Shown piece after piece: positions 1 through 5,564 of a DNA stretch of 8,506 nucleotides. The stretch's first letter is position 1. Each line of letters opens with the position of its first letter. Position numbers and translations under genes: made by a program. Under the pieces are notes generated by a model that saw only the letters and a list, made by a program, of their open reading frames with translations, made no database searches and was not told the DNA's origin. The DNA lies in NCBI GenBank assembly GCA_902826505.1, contig CADEFG010000184.1, positions 1 to 8,506 on the forward strand, in the 5' to 3' direction. Source of the stretch: an uncultured Acidobacteriota bacterium (GTDB taxonomy: Bacteria > Acidobacteriota > Blastocatellia > Pyrinomonadales > Pyrinomonadaceae).

Positions 1-21
1 TCAAGAGATTTTTTAAGAGAA

Positions 22-105
22 ATAGCCACAAAAAGCACAAAGAACACAAAAACAAATCGCCCTATTTGGAAATAATTTTGTGTCTTTTGCGCCTTTTGTG
101 GCTAT
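22..105. repeat. Imperfect inverted repeat upstream of bshA
   Basis: The left arm (22-51) and the right arm (76-105) are reverse complements at 26 of 30 positions. The outer 12 bases are perfect (ATAGCCACAAAA / TTTTGTGGCTAT) and the loop is 24 bases. The core AGCCACA followed by GAACAC reappears at 5487-5501, so the two sites look like members of one dispersed family. No coding potential is evident, and nothing else is recognisable in bases 1-130. It could be a REP-like element, or a hairpin that ends transcription entering from the left. The arms are seen directly; the function is inferred. Confidence 0.75.
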
Positions 106-132
106 CCTTCTTGCCTCTATGTTAAGACCTGA

Positions 133-161
133 TTGTTTAATTTTCAGCCATAAAATAGAAT
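133..161 (+). promoter_or_regulatory. Possible sigma-70-type promoter for bshA
   Basis: TTGTTT (133-138) and TAGAAT (156-161) are separated by 17 bases and resemble -35 and -10 boxes. A start point about 7 bases after the -10 box would leave almost no leader before the ATG at 172. No Shine-Dalgarno sequence precedes that ATG, which fits a short-leader or leaderless message. This rests on pattern alone in an AT-rich stretch where chance matches are common. Confidence 0.3.
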
Positions 162-171
162 AAATTATCTT

Positions 172-1314
172 ATGAATATCGGCATCACAGTCTATCCAAC
201 CTATGGCGGCAGCGGAATAGTCGGCTCGGAATTGGGCAAGGAGCTTTCGGAGCGCGGTCACAACGTCCATTTTATTTCGTCGGGCTTGCCGACTCGTTTG
301 ACCGAACTCAACGCCCGCGTCCATTTTCACGAGGTCGAAATGATGTCGTATCCGCTTTTTGAACATCAGCCTTATTCGCTCGCGCTGGCGACTAAAATGG
401 CGACTGTGGCGCGGGCGGAAAAATTGGATTTGCTGCACGTTCATTATGCGATTCCACATTCAATTAGTGCGATTCTGGCGCGGGAGTCAATTAAAGAAAG
501 ATTCTATCTACCTGTCATTACTACACTTCACGGGACGGATATAACTTTGGTCGGGGCTGACCGTTCATATTTGCCAATTACGCGCTACGGTTTGCAGCAA
601 TCGGACGGAGTGACCGCAGTTTCACAATTTTTGAAAAAAGCGACGATTGAAACCTTTGATTTTGATGAGATTGAAGTAATTCCGAATTTTATCTGCGCGT
701 GTCATTACAAAAAACTCCCCGAATCGCCCTTGCGCGAAGAGCTTGCTCCGGCGGGCGAAAAACTGCTCGTTCACGTCTCGAATTTTCGCGCCGTCAAGCG
801 TCCGCTCGATTGCGTCGAAATTCTCGCGAAAGTTAAACAAAAAGGCGGAAAAGCGCGACTCGTGATGGTCGGCGACGGTCCCGAACGCTCGGCTTGTTAT
901 TATCAGGCGGAAAAACTCGGCGTCAAAGAAGAAACGATCTTTGTCGGCAAACAGGCGAATATTTCGGATTATCTCGGCGTCGCGGACGTTTTTCTGCTTC
1001 CGTCGGAATTAGAATCATTCGGACTCGCCGCGCTCGAAGCCGAAGCCTGCGAAGTTCCCGTCATCGCCACCAGAATCGGCGGCATTCCGGAAGTCGTGAC
1101 GGACGGCGAAACCGGATTTTTGAGCGACATCGGCGACACCGAAAAAATGTCCGACGACGTCATGAAACTCTTAAAAGACGAAGCGATGCGAATTGAAATG
1201 GGTGAAAAAGCGCGCGAATCCGCCATTTCGCGCTACGGTTCGGAACTCATTATTCCGCATTACATTTCGTTCTACGAGAAGATTTTACAAACCGCGAAAT
1301 CGGCGGCGGCATAA
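172..1314 (+). CDS. bshA: N-acetyl-alpha-D-glucosaminyl L-malate synthase BshA
   Basis: GT4-family (GT-B fold) glycosyltransferase of 380 residues that joins GlcNAc from UDP-GlcNAc to L-malate, the first step of bacillithiol synthesis in the cytoplasm. The N-terminal domain has the BshA-type loop GGSGIVG (12-18), HVHYAIPH (89-96) and TTLHGTD (117-123). The linker strand has SNFRAVKR (203-210). The C-terminal nucleotide-sugar domain has VGDGPE (233-238) and the EX7E pair E281/E289 in ESFGLAALE, followed by GGIPEVV (303-309). Length and motif order match Bacillus BshA throughout, so BshA is preferred over a generic GT4 enzyme. The ATG at 172 is chosen because the conserved beta-strand IGITVYP begins at residue 3; no ribosome binding site is visible. 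No bshB or bshC gene is in the window. A secreted TonB-like gene starts 42 bases downstream. Confidence 0.92.
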   Translation: MNIGITVYPTYGGSGIVGSELGKELSERGHNVHFISSGLPTRLTELNARVHFHEVEMMSYPLFEHQPYSLALATKMATVARAEKLDLLHVHYAIPHSISAILARESIKERFYLPVITTLHGTDITLVGADRSYLPITRYGLQQSDGVTAVSQFLKKATIETFDFDEIEVIPNFICACHYKKLPESPLREELAPAGEKLLVHVSNFRAVKRPLDCVEILAKVKQKGGKARLVMVGDGPERSACYYQAEKLGVKEETIFVGKQANISDYLGVADVFLLPSELESFGLAALEAEACEVPVIATRIGGIPEVVTDGETGFLSDIGDTEKMSDDVMKLLKDEAMRIEMGEKARESAISRYGSELIIPHYISFYEKILQTAKSAAA

Positions 1315-1356
1315 TTTGCTAAGGAACAAACCGTAATTTTCGAGGCGTAATGAATT

Positions 1357-2085
1357 ATGAAAAAACCAAGTTTTTTTTCCATAATTTTATTCTTTATCTT
1401 CACGATCCAAATCGGCGCTCAAGAATCCGTGTCGCCAATCAAGCAGCAAGATTGTTTCAGCGTCAATTCGGGTAAATATATAAGTGACGGAGTCGTTACT
1501 GGTAGAGTCTTTAAAGTAGCCAAACCGCGAATCATCGACAGCGTTCAAAAATTTGCGCAAAATGCGCTCGTAAATGTAAAAATCGAAATAGATGAAAACG
1601 GCAGCGTAATTTATGCGGAAGCCGACAGCAAAACGCCGATTTTGCGAAGCCTTACGGAAAAAGCAGCGCGACAAACGAGATTTTCGCCGACAATGGTTGA
1701 TGGATGGTCGATCAAAATAAAAGGACAAATATTTTACAAATTTAACCGAGGAAAAGTCGCTATTTCTTACAAACTCGAACCTGTTAAATACGATTACGCA
1801 CGTTTCAGACTTGCAAGAGCCTTCGACAGTCAAATTATTTCACTTATTGAAGATTTTCAAAAAAATAAAAATCTGGATGCATATTCTTTTGTTAAAAATG
1901 GACAGGCGAAAATTCAGCTTTGTATGGGTGAAATAACTCCGGAAATTATCGAGAAAATCAAACAAACTCAATTTGAACTTTTAGAAAAAACGAAAAGTGA
2001 CGGAATAATCGGACAAATCGTGGTAGAAAAACTCGAAAAGCTCGCCGATATTGAAGAAATACGATTTATTGTTCCCGAACCTTAA
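1357..2085 (+). CDS. Secreted protein with one TonB C-terminal-like module
   Basis: A 242-residue protein with a clear signal peptide: KK, then hydrophobic residues 5-19, and likely cleavage after Ala21 (IGA|QE). Residues 45-131 form a TonB_C-like module. It begins GVVTGR..KVAKP (45-57), then has the strand VNVKIEIDENGSV (72-84), the helix LRSLTEKAARQTRFSP (96-111) and the strand IKGQIFYKF (121-129). This is the pattern of proteins often labelled 'energy transducer TonB'. It lacks the uncleaved N-terminal anchor and Pro-rich spacer of true TonB, so I do not infer energy transduction. Residues 145-242 are mixed helix and strand and match nothing I know. The module matches those in the minus-strand gene at 3412-4386. 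The gene is visibly more AT-rich than bshA. GAGG at 1342-1345 may serve as a weak ribosome binding site. Confidence 0.7.
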   Translation: MKKPSFFSIILFFIFTIQIGAQESVSPIKQQDCFSVNSGKYISDGVVTGRVFKVAKPRIIDSVQKFAQNALVNVKIEIDENGSVIYAEADSKTPILRSLTEKAARQTRFSPTMVDGWSIKIKGQIFYKFNRGKVAISYKLEPVKYDYARFRLARAFDSQIISLIEDFQKNKNLDAYSFVKNGQAKIQLCMGEITPEIIEKIKQTQFELLEKTKSDGIIGQIVVEKLEKLADIEEIRFIVPEP

Positions 2086-2093
2086 AAGACAAT

Positions 2094-2122
2094 TTGCGCC
2101 TTAACTTCAAATTTTCTACCAT
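2094..2122 (+). promoter_or_regulatory. Possible promoter for the alpha/beta hydrolase gene
   Basis: TTGCGC (2094-2099) and TACCAT (2117-2122) are spaced by 17 bases in the 45-base gap before the ATG at 2131. The predicted start point would fall within a few bases of that ATG, again giving almost no leader. No Shine-Dalgarno sequence is seen. The -10 match is only moderate. Confidence 0.2.
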
Positions 2123-2130
2123 AAATCCTT

Positions 2131-3162
2131 ATGCTCAAACGCTATATGCACAAGCGCGAACGCGAACACGCGATGCGTGACAACAACCGAACGGTGCGCG
2201 AATTCGGTTGGGGAATCGAATATGTTGACAAAACCGCGAACGGCGCGAACCCGCGCGAATTTTTCCATGAATTTTCAAAAAAATCGATCGCCGACAGCGA
2301 CAAGTTTTTCTGCTCGCCCGAGATTTCCGACTACAGTTTGACTCCGTACTCAAGACTCAAGACTCAGGACTTGCGCTGGACGAGCTGCATCGAAACTTTT
2401 TCGCCCGAAAACAACACGGTTTACGCGCATTTTTTCCCGTTTGAAGAGAACAAAAAATCTGCCGTTCTCGTGCTTCCGCACTGGAACGCGAAGGCGGGAA
2501 CCTATTTCGATCTGTGTAAAATGTTCAATCGTTTCGGAATGTCGGCGCTGCGCGTGACCTTGCCATATCACGAAAAGCGAATGCCGCCCGAGCTTGAAAG
2601 AGCCGATTATCTGGTCGCGCCGAATGTCGGGCAAACCTTGCAATCGCTGCGTCAATCGGTCGTCGATACGCGTTCCGCTGTCAGATGGCTGAAAGAGCAA
2701 GGCTACGAAAAAATCGGAATTATCGGGACGAGCATCGGAAGTTGTGTCGGATTTTTCGCGTTCGTTCACGATTTACAGATTGATGCCGGAGTTTTCAACC
2801 ACGTTTCGGGTTATGTGGCGGACGTCGTCTGGCAAGGGCTTTCGACCTATCACGTCAAGGAAAGTTTGATCAATAACGTTTCGCTCGAAGATTTGCGCGA
2901 ATACTGGCTGCCGATCTCGCCGATGGCTTATATGGACAAGCTCGCGGCTTTAGCGCCGCGCCCGCAGCGTTATATTTACACGCTTTACGACCTGACATTT
3001 CCGATCGATCTGTCGCGCGATATGATGCGCGCCCTGCGCGACCACAACATCGACCACGACAAAACAAAAATCCCTTGCGGACATTATACTCTCGGCGAAA
3101 AACCGTGGGTTTACATCGACGGTTTTAAAATAGTGAGTTTTCTGCGAAAGCATTTACGGTAG
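2131..3162 (+). CDS. Alpha/beta hydrolase family protein
   Basis: A 343-residue soluble protein with no signal peptide. The core fits an alpha/beta hydrolase. Strand SAVLVLPHWNA (110-120) resembles an oxyanion-hole loop. The nucleophile elbow is GTSIGS (199-204), with Ser201 as the likely nucleophile. Asp287 in YTLYDLTF (283-290) is a candidate acid, and His318 in CGHYT (316-320) a candidate catalytic base. The ABHD18-like (DUF2048) group or a prolyl-oligopeptidase-like esterase is the closest type I can suggest; the substrate cannot be read. The N-terminal ~80 residues are rich in charge and have no recognised fold. Three 7-bp repeats (2348-2368) encode part of residues 73-80. The first ATG is used; Met6 and Met15 are alternatives. 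The gene ends just before the large palindrome it shares with the convergent gene. Confidence 0.75.
   Translation: MLKRYMHKREREHAMRDNNRTVREFGWGIEYVDKTANGANPREFFHEFSKKSIADSDKFFCSPEISDYSLTPYSRLKTQDLRWTSCIETFSPENNTVYAHFFPFEENKKSAVLVLPHWNAKAGTYFDLCKMFNRFGMSALRVTLPYHEKRMPPELERADYLVAPNVGQTLQSLRQSVVDTRSAVRWLKEQGYEKIGIIGTSIGSCVGFFAFVHDLQIDAGVFNHVSGYVADVVWQGLSTYHVKESLINNVSLEDLREYWLPISPMAYMDKLAALAPRPQRYIYTLYDLTFPIDLSRDMMRALRDHNIDHDKTKIPCGHYTLGEKPWVYIDGFKIVSFLRKHLR
2348..2371 (+). repeat. Heptanucleotide tandem repeat inside the hydrolase gene
   Basis: Two perfect ACTCAAG units (2348-2361) are followed by ACTCAGG (2362-2368) and a partial ACT. The array sits between SerAspTyr-rich sequence and the strand that begins DLRW, and it keeps the reading frame. 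It has the same 7-base period as the arrays at 7923-7992 but a different unit. It resembles the short tandemly repeated heptamers known from cyanobacterial genomes. Confidence 0.6.
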
Positions 3163-3170
3163 CAAATTTA

Positions 3171-3395
3171 ACAACAGCGAAGCTGTGAAAAGAAAATAGC
3201 CAGATGTGAAACGTCTGGATTAGTCGAAACGTAAGATTCGCGCTCTGAAGGAGCGCTAGAAATTATACACATTTAACCGCAACTGTAATTTCTGGCGCTC
3301 CTTCAGAGCGCGACCGGTTAAACGCTACCAATCCAGAGGTTTCGCGCTTTCGCGCTTCACCACTGGCTAATTTCTGTTCTCTCCTTCGGAGCAAA
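3171..3395. repeat. Large nested palindrome of small hairpins between convergent genes
   Basis: This fills nearly all of the 249-base gap 3163-3411. At the centre, 3239-3265 and 3286-3312 are reverse complements at 26 of 27 positions; the one exception is a G-U-type pair, and the loop is 20 bases. The flanks are also related in inverted order: GCCAGA..GTGAA..TCTGGATTAG (3199-3222) against CAATCCAGAGGTTTCG..CTTCACCACTGGC (3330-3367). Small hairpins recur in each half. Left-half ones have GAA triloops (3174-3186, 3200-3218, 3240-3256) and right-half ones have TTC triloops (3295-3311, 3381-3391). The right half has an extra GCGC-rich unit (3341-3358). It looks like a REPIN- or BIME-like mobile palindrome and could end transcription from both sides. 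Structure is seen; mobility is inferred. Confidence 0.8.
3239..3312. terminator. Possible bidirectional terminator stem-loop
   Basis: The 27-bp central stem of the palindrome lies 77 bases after the stop of the hydrolase gene and about 100 bases after the stop of the opposite-strand gene. A transcript from either strand could fold it. There is no run of T directly after the stem on either strand, so a classical intrinsic terminator is not shown. A role in transcript-end protection is equally possible. Confidence 0.35.
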
Positions 3396-3411
3396 AATCA
3401 TCCGTGATTAT

Positions 3412-4386
3412 CTATTTTTCGATCTTAACTTCCTTTATCTCGATATTGTTTATTTTGACATCGCTTGCAATTTTATCGGTCGCTTCAAAATGGTAAATGA
3501 TCGTGATTTTAGCCTTAATGTTTGTCGGCAAAAATTTCGACTCAAGCGCGGCTTTTTCGCAAATCTTTTTCAGAATCGGATGCCCGAACCAAGCTTTTGC
3601 TCCCGTAACATTTCCCTGTTCGTCCGTTTTTGCCTCAACCATCACGCTCGAAATTTTTCCGCCGAATCGGCAGTTACAAAACGGCGGCGGCGGTTCGACC
3701 AAATTAATCGGTGTTCCGATTACGGTTTTGTCATCTTTTTCAATATCTGTCTCGATTGTTCCGTCGGGTTTGAATTTATAAGCAAGTAGGGCTTTTATAT
3801 TTATCGGCGTAATGTTTAGGGCAAGCGGCGAAAATTCCGCTTGCCGCGCCGCTTTTTCACAAACAGCACGAAGCAGCGGATGACCGGCAAAGGCTTTGGA
3901 TTTGATAACTTTCCCGTTTGTGTCAATTATAATCTGAATGACGATTAACGATTCTTTTTTTGGCGGGCTCGGATTTACATTGGGTTTTGGAATTTTCAAA
4001 GCTTTTTTATTGACGATTCCGGCATTGATGCATTTTGCGAAAGAATCGAAATTGTAAACGATAATTCCTTGTGTTTTTACGGGAAAATCCATCACCGGAG
4101 CAAATTTCGCTTTTTTGACAGCTTCAACCGAAGCGGCGCGTAAAAGTTCATCGCCCGAAATTGCTTTGGCTTCCGTTACATCGCCGTTTTCACTGATCGA
4201 AATCAGAACTTCGACCTTTCCGTCTGCGCAAAAATCCTTGGCTTCCGGCGGATAATCGGGCTTCGGCAAATACGTCGCTCTGCCGTTGACGATCCCGACT
4301 CTGATGCCGTTAATTGTTCTCTGCGCGTTCGCCGCAACAATCGAAAGAAATAGAAAAAACGACAAAAAGGCAAGTTTTACAAACAT
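3412..4386 (-). CDS. Secreted protein with three TonB C-terminal-like modules
   Basis: I start this at the ATG at 4386 (324 residues), because the protein then opens with a typical signal peptide: residues 1-19 hydrophobic, cleavage likely after ANA (19-21). A TTG start at 4419 would add 11 residues. Three TonB_C-like modules follow at about 30-114, 122-206 and 224-302. Modules 1 and 2 begin GIVN(G/K)(R/K)A with PKP nearby; module 3 opens with the less similar GTPINLVEPPPP. Each then has a strand with (D/E)(E/T)(N/Q)G(D/K/N)V, a helix of the type GHP(L/I)L..(C/V)EKAA..(A/S)(E/K)F.P, and a closing (V/A/I)Y.F strand. Cysteines at 53, 119, 176, 237, 239 and 276 may form disulphides after export. 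It lacks TonB's anchor and spacer, so energy transduction is doubtful; binding or scaffolding in the periplasm is a guess. The C-terminal tail (303-324) is charged. It is divergent from the sigma factor gene. Confidence 0.72.
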   Translation of the reverse strand: MFVKLAFLSFFLFLSIVAANAQRTINGIRVGIVNGRATYLPKPDYPPEAKDFCADGKVEVLISISENGDVTEAKAISGDELLRAASVEAVKKAKFAPVMDFPVKTQGIIVYNFDSFAKCINAGIVNKKALKIPKPNVNPSPPKKESLIVIQIIIDTNGKVIKSKAFAGHPLLRAVCEKAARQAEFSPLALNITPINIKALLAYKFKPDGTIETDIEKDDKTVIGTPINLVEPPPPFCNCRFGGKISSVMVEAKTDEQGNVTGAKAWFGHPILKKICEKAALESKFLPTNIKAKITIIYHFEATDKIASDVKINNIEIKEVKIEK

Positions 4387-4463
4387 TTCAGCAAGCAACC
4401 CCAAGTTTTTTTTTGGCAACTACAATTTGTTAGACACCAAGTTTGCGGCGCGTGTTCCCTAAA

Positions 4464-4485
4464 TTGCGCAAATTAGTGTTAAAAT
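4464..4485. promoter_or_regulatory. Palindrome and -10-like box before the sigma factor gene
   Basis: The 117-base divergent gap (4387-4503) has a perfect 8-bp palindrome TTGCGCAA (4464-4471), extended by two more matching bases on each side after one mismatch. A TAAAAT box follows (4480-4485), 18 bases before the GTG start. The palindrome could be an operator for a dimeric regulator acting on either gene. No good -35 box is spaced correctly. Chance occurrence cannot be excluded. Confidence 0.25.
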
Positions 4486-4503
4486 CTTTCGTTTGAAAAA
4501 ATT

Positions 4504-5457
4504 GTGATTGCCGCCATCGAAAAATACAACTCGACGATCGAAGAATCAATTGCGCGACTGCTCGCGCGTGCCGAGAATTCGCGCGGTTTGGCGACGGCTG
4601 ATTTGCGCGCGCGGATTGATAAATCTTTGGGAAAATATCTTTTTCGCGACAATGAAAACGCGTCGAGTTCCGATATTAAAGCATTTATCGATGAGCTTCG
4701 CGCCGATGATCTATGTCTTGTGCTGGCGTGCGAAAAAGGCGACGAAACGGCGTGGAGCGATCTCGTCAGAATGCAGGACAAGACCGTCAAGGCGGCGGCG
4801 TGGAAATGCGCGCCGAAAGCCGAAGACGCCGACGATCTGGCAAGTTCGATCTGGGCGGAGCTTTACGGTTTGAAACACGACGCTGATGGGAAACTGAAAT
4901 CGAAACTCTCGTATTATTCGGGGCGCGGAAGTTTGGGCGGCTGGCTGCGGGCGATCGTCGCGCAGCTCGCGGTTGACCAATTTCGCAAGCAATCGAGATT
5001 CGTGCAGGTCGAAGAATCGCGCGAATTCGAGAATCTGGCAAACGAATCCTCCGCAAAGTCGGAGAATTTAACCGTTATCTCGCATCACGACAACGCGCAA
5101 GATATTTTTGACGAAAAACAACTGACGCGCGATGTTTCGAAAGCCTTGAATCAGGCGATCGGGGAACTCGGCGCGGACGATCGTCTTCTGTTGAAGCTGT
5201 ATTATTTCGACGAATTGAAGCTCAAGGAAATCGGGCAGATGTTCGGTTATCACGAAGCGACGGCGAGCCGCAAGATCGTCAGGATTCAAACCGAAATCCG
5301 CAGTTCGGTCGAGAAAATACTGAAAACCGGACACCACTGGAGCGAAGAAGAGGTCAAACGCTATCTATCGGAAACGGCATCAAAACTCGGGATCAGTCTT
5401 GAAAAATTGGTGACGATTTTGATAATTTTCGCGCTCGTGCAAGAAGTTTTGCGGTGA
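4504..5457 (+). CDS. ECF-like sigma-70 family RNA polymerase sigma factor
   Basis: A 317-residue cytoplasmic protein. Residues ~70-163 form sigma region 2: CEKGDETAWSDLV (76-88), the DADDLASSIWAELY helix (108-121) that contacts core polymerase and the -10 element, and the helix GSLGGWLRAIVAQLAVDQFRK (142-162). Residues ~207-272 form region 4, with LGADDRLLLKLYYFDELKLKEIG (222-244) and the helix-turn-helix MFGYHEATASRKIVRIQ (246-262) for the -35 element. There is no region 3, as in ECF sigmas. It is longer than the usual ~180-200 residues: it has a ~65-residue helical N-terminal extension and a C-terminal segment 278-317 ending in the hydrophobic run LVTILIIFALV. The start is GTG; no strong ribosome binding site is seen. 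The anti-sigma gene follows, so this is probably a signal-responsive pair. Confidence 0.85.
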   Translation: MIAAIEKYNSTIEESIARLLARAENSRGLATADLRARIDKSLGKYLFRDNENASSSDIKAFIDELRADDLCLVLACEKGDETAWSDLVRMQDKTVKAAAWKCAPKAEDADDLASSIWAELYGLKHDADGKLKSKLSYYSGRGSLGGWLRAIVAQLAVDQFRKQSRFVQVEESREFENLANESSAKSENLTVISHHDNAQDIFDEKQLTRDVSKALNQAIGELGADDRLLLKLYYFDELKLKEIGQMFGYHEATASRKIVRIQTEIRSSVEKILKTGHHWSEEEVKRYLSETASKLGISLEKLVTILIIFALVQEVLR

Positions 5458-5461
5458 AGCG

Positions 5462-5482
5462 TTCTTTAAATCGGTTAAAGAA
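5462..5482. repeat. 8-bp inverted repeat just after the sigma factor gene
   Basis: TTCTTTAA (5462-5469) and TTAAAGAA (5475-5482) form a perfect AT-rich stem with a 5-base loop, starting 5 bases after the sigma stop codon. It has few GC pairs and no following T run, so it would be a weak terminator or attenuator at best. With the next repeat it makes the sigma/anti-sigma gap unusually structured. Confidence 0.45.
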
Positions 5483-5487
5483 ATTTA

Positions 5488-5554
5488 GCCACAGAGAACA
5501 CGGAGATTTTTGAGAAAATATTTTATTGGGACTAATCCTCCTAAACTCTGTGGC
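5488..5554. repeat. Inverted repeat with GCCACAGAG arms
   Basis: GCCACAGAG (5488-5496) and CTCTGTGGC (5546-5554) are perfect 9-bp inverted arms around a 49-base interior. The interior pairs less well (GGAGATT near 5502 against AATCCTCC near 5534). The left arm continues AACACGGAG, like the AAGAACACA of the element at 22-105, so both are probably one repeat family. It ends 10 bases before the chosen ATG of the anti-sigma gene, so a folded transcript could affect its translation. Confidence 0.6.
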
Positions 5555-5564
5555 AAAAAACAAA

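Noticed and set aside
13..459. Minus-strand open frame of 148 codons overlapping the bshA start
   Set aside because: It lies opposite bshA and the inverted repeat at 22-105; the protein has no recognisable domain and its end is encoded by the repeat.
3171..3395. CRISPR array
   Set aside because: The repeated units are inverted hairpins of varying sequence, not direct repeats with unique equal-length spacers, and no cas genes are near.
3412..4386. A true TonB energy transducer
   Set aside because: There is no uncleaved N-terminal anchor, no Pro-rich spacer, no ExbB/ExbD neighbours, and three modules instead of one.
4711..5337. Minus-strand frames opposite the sigma factor gene
   Set aside because: The plus-strand protein has clear sigma regions 2 and 4; the opposite frames are shadows without domains.
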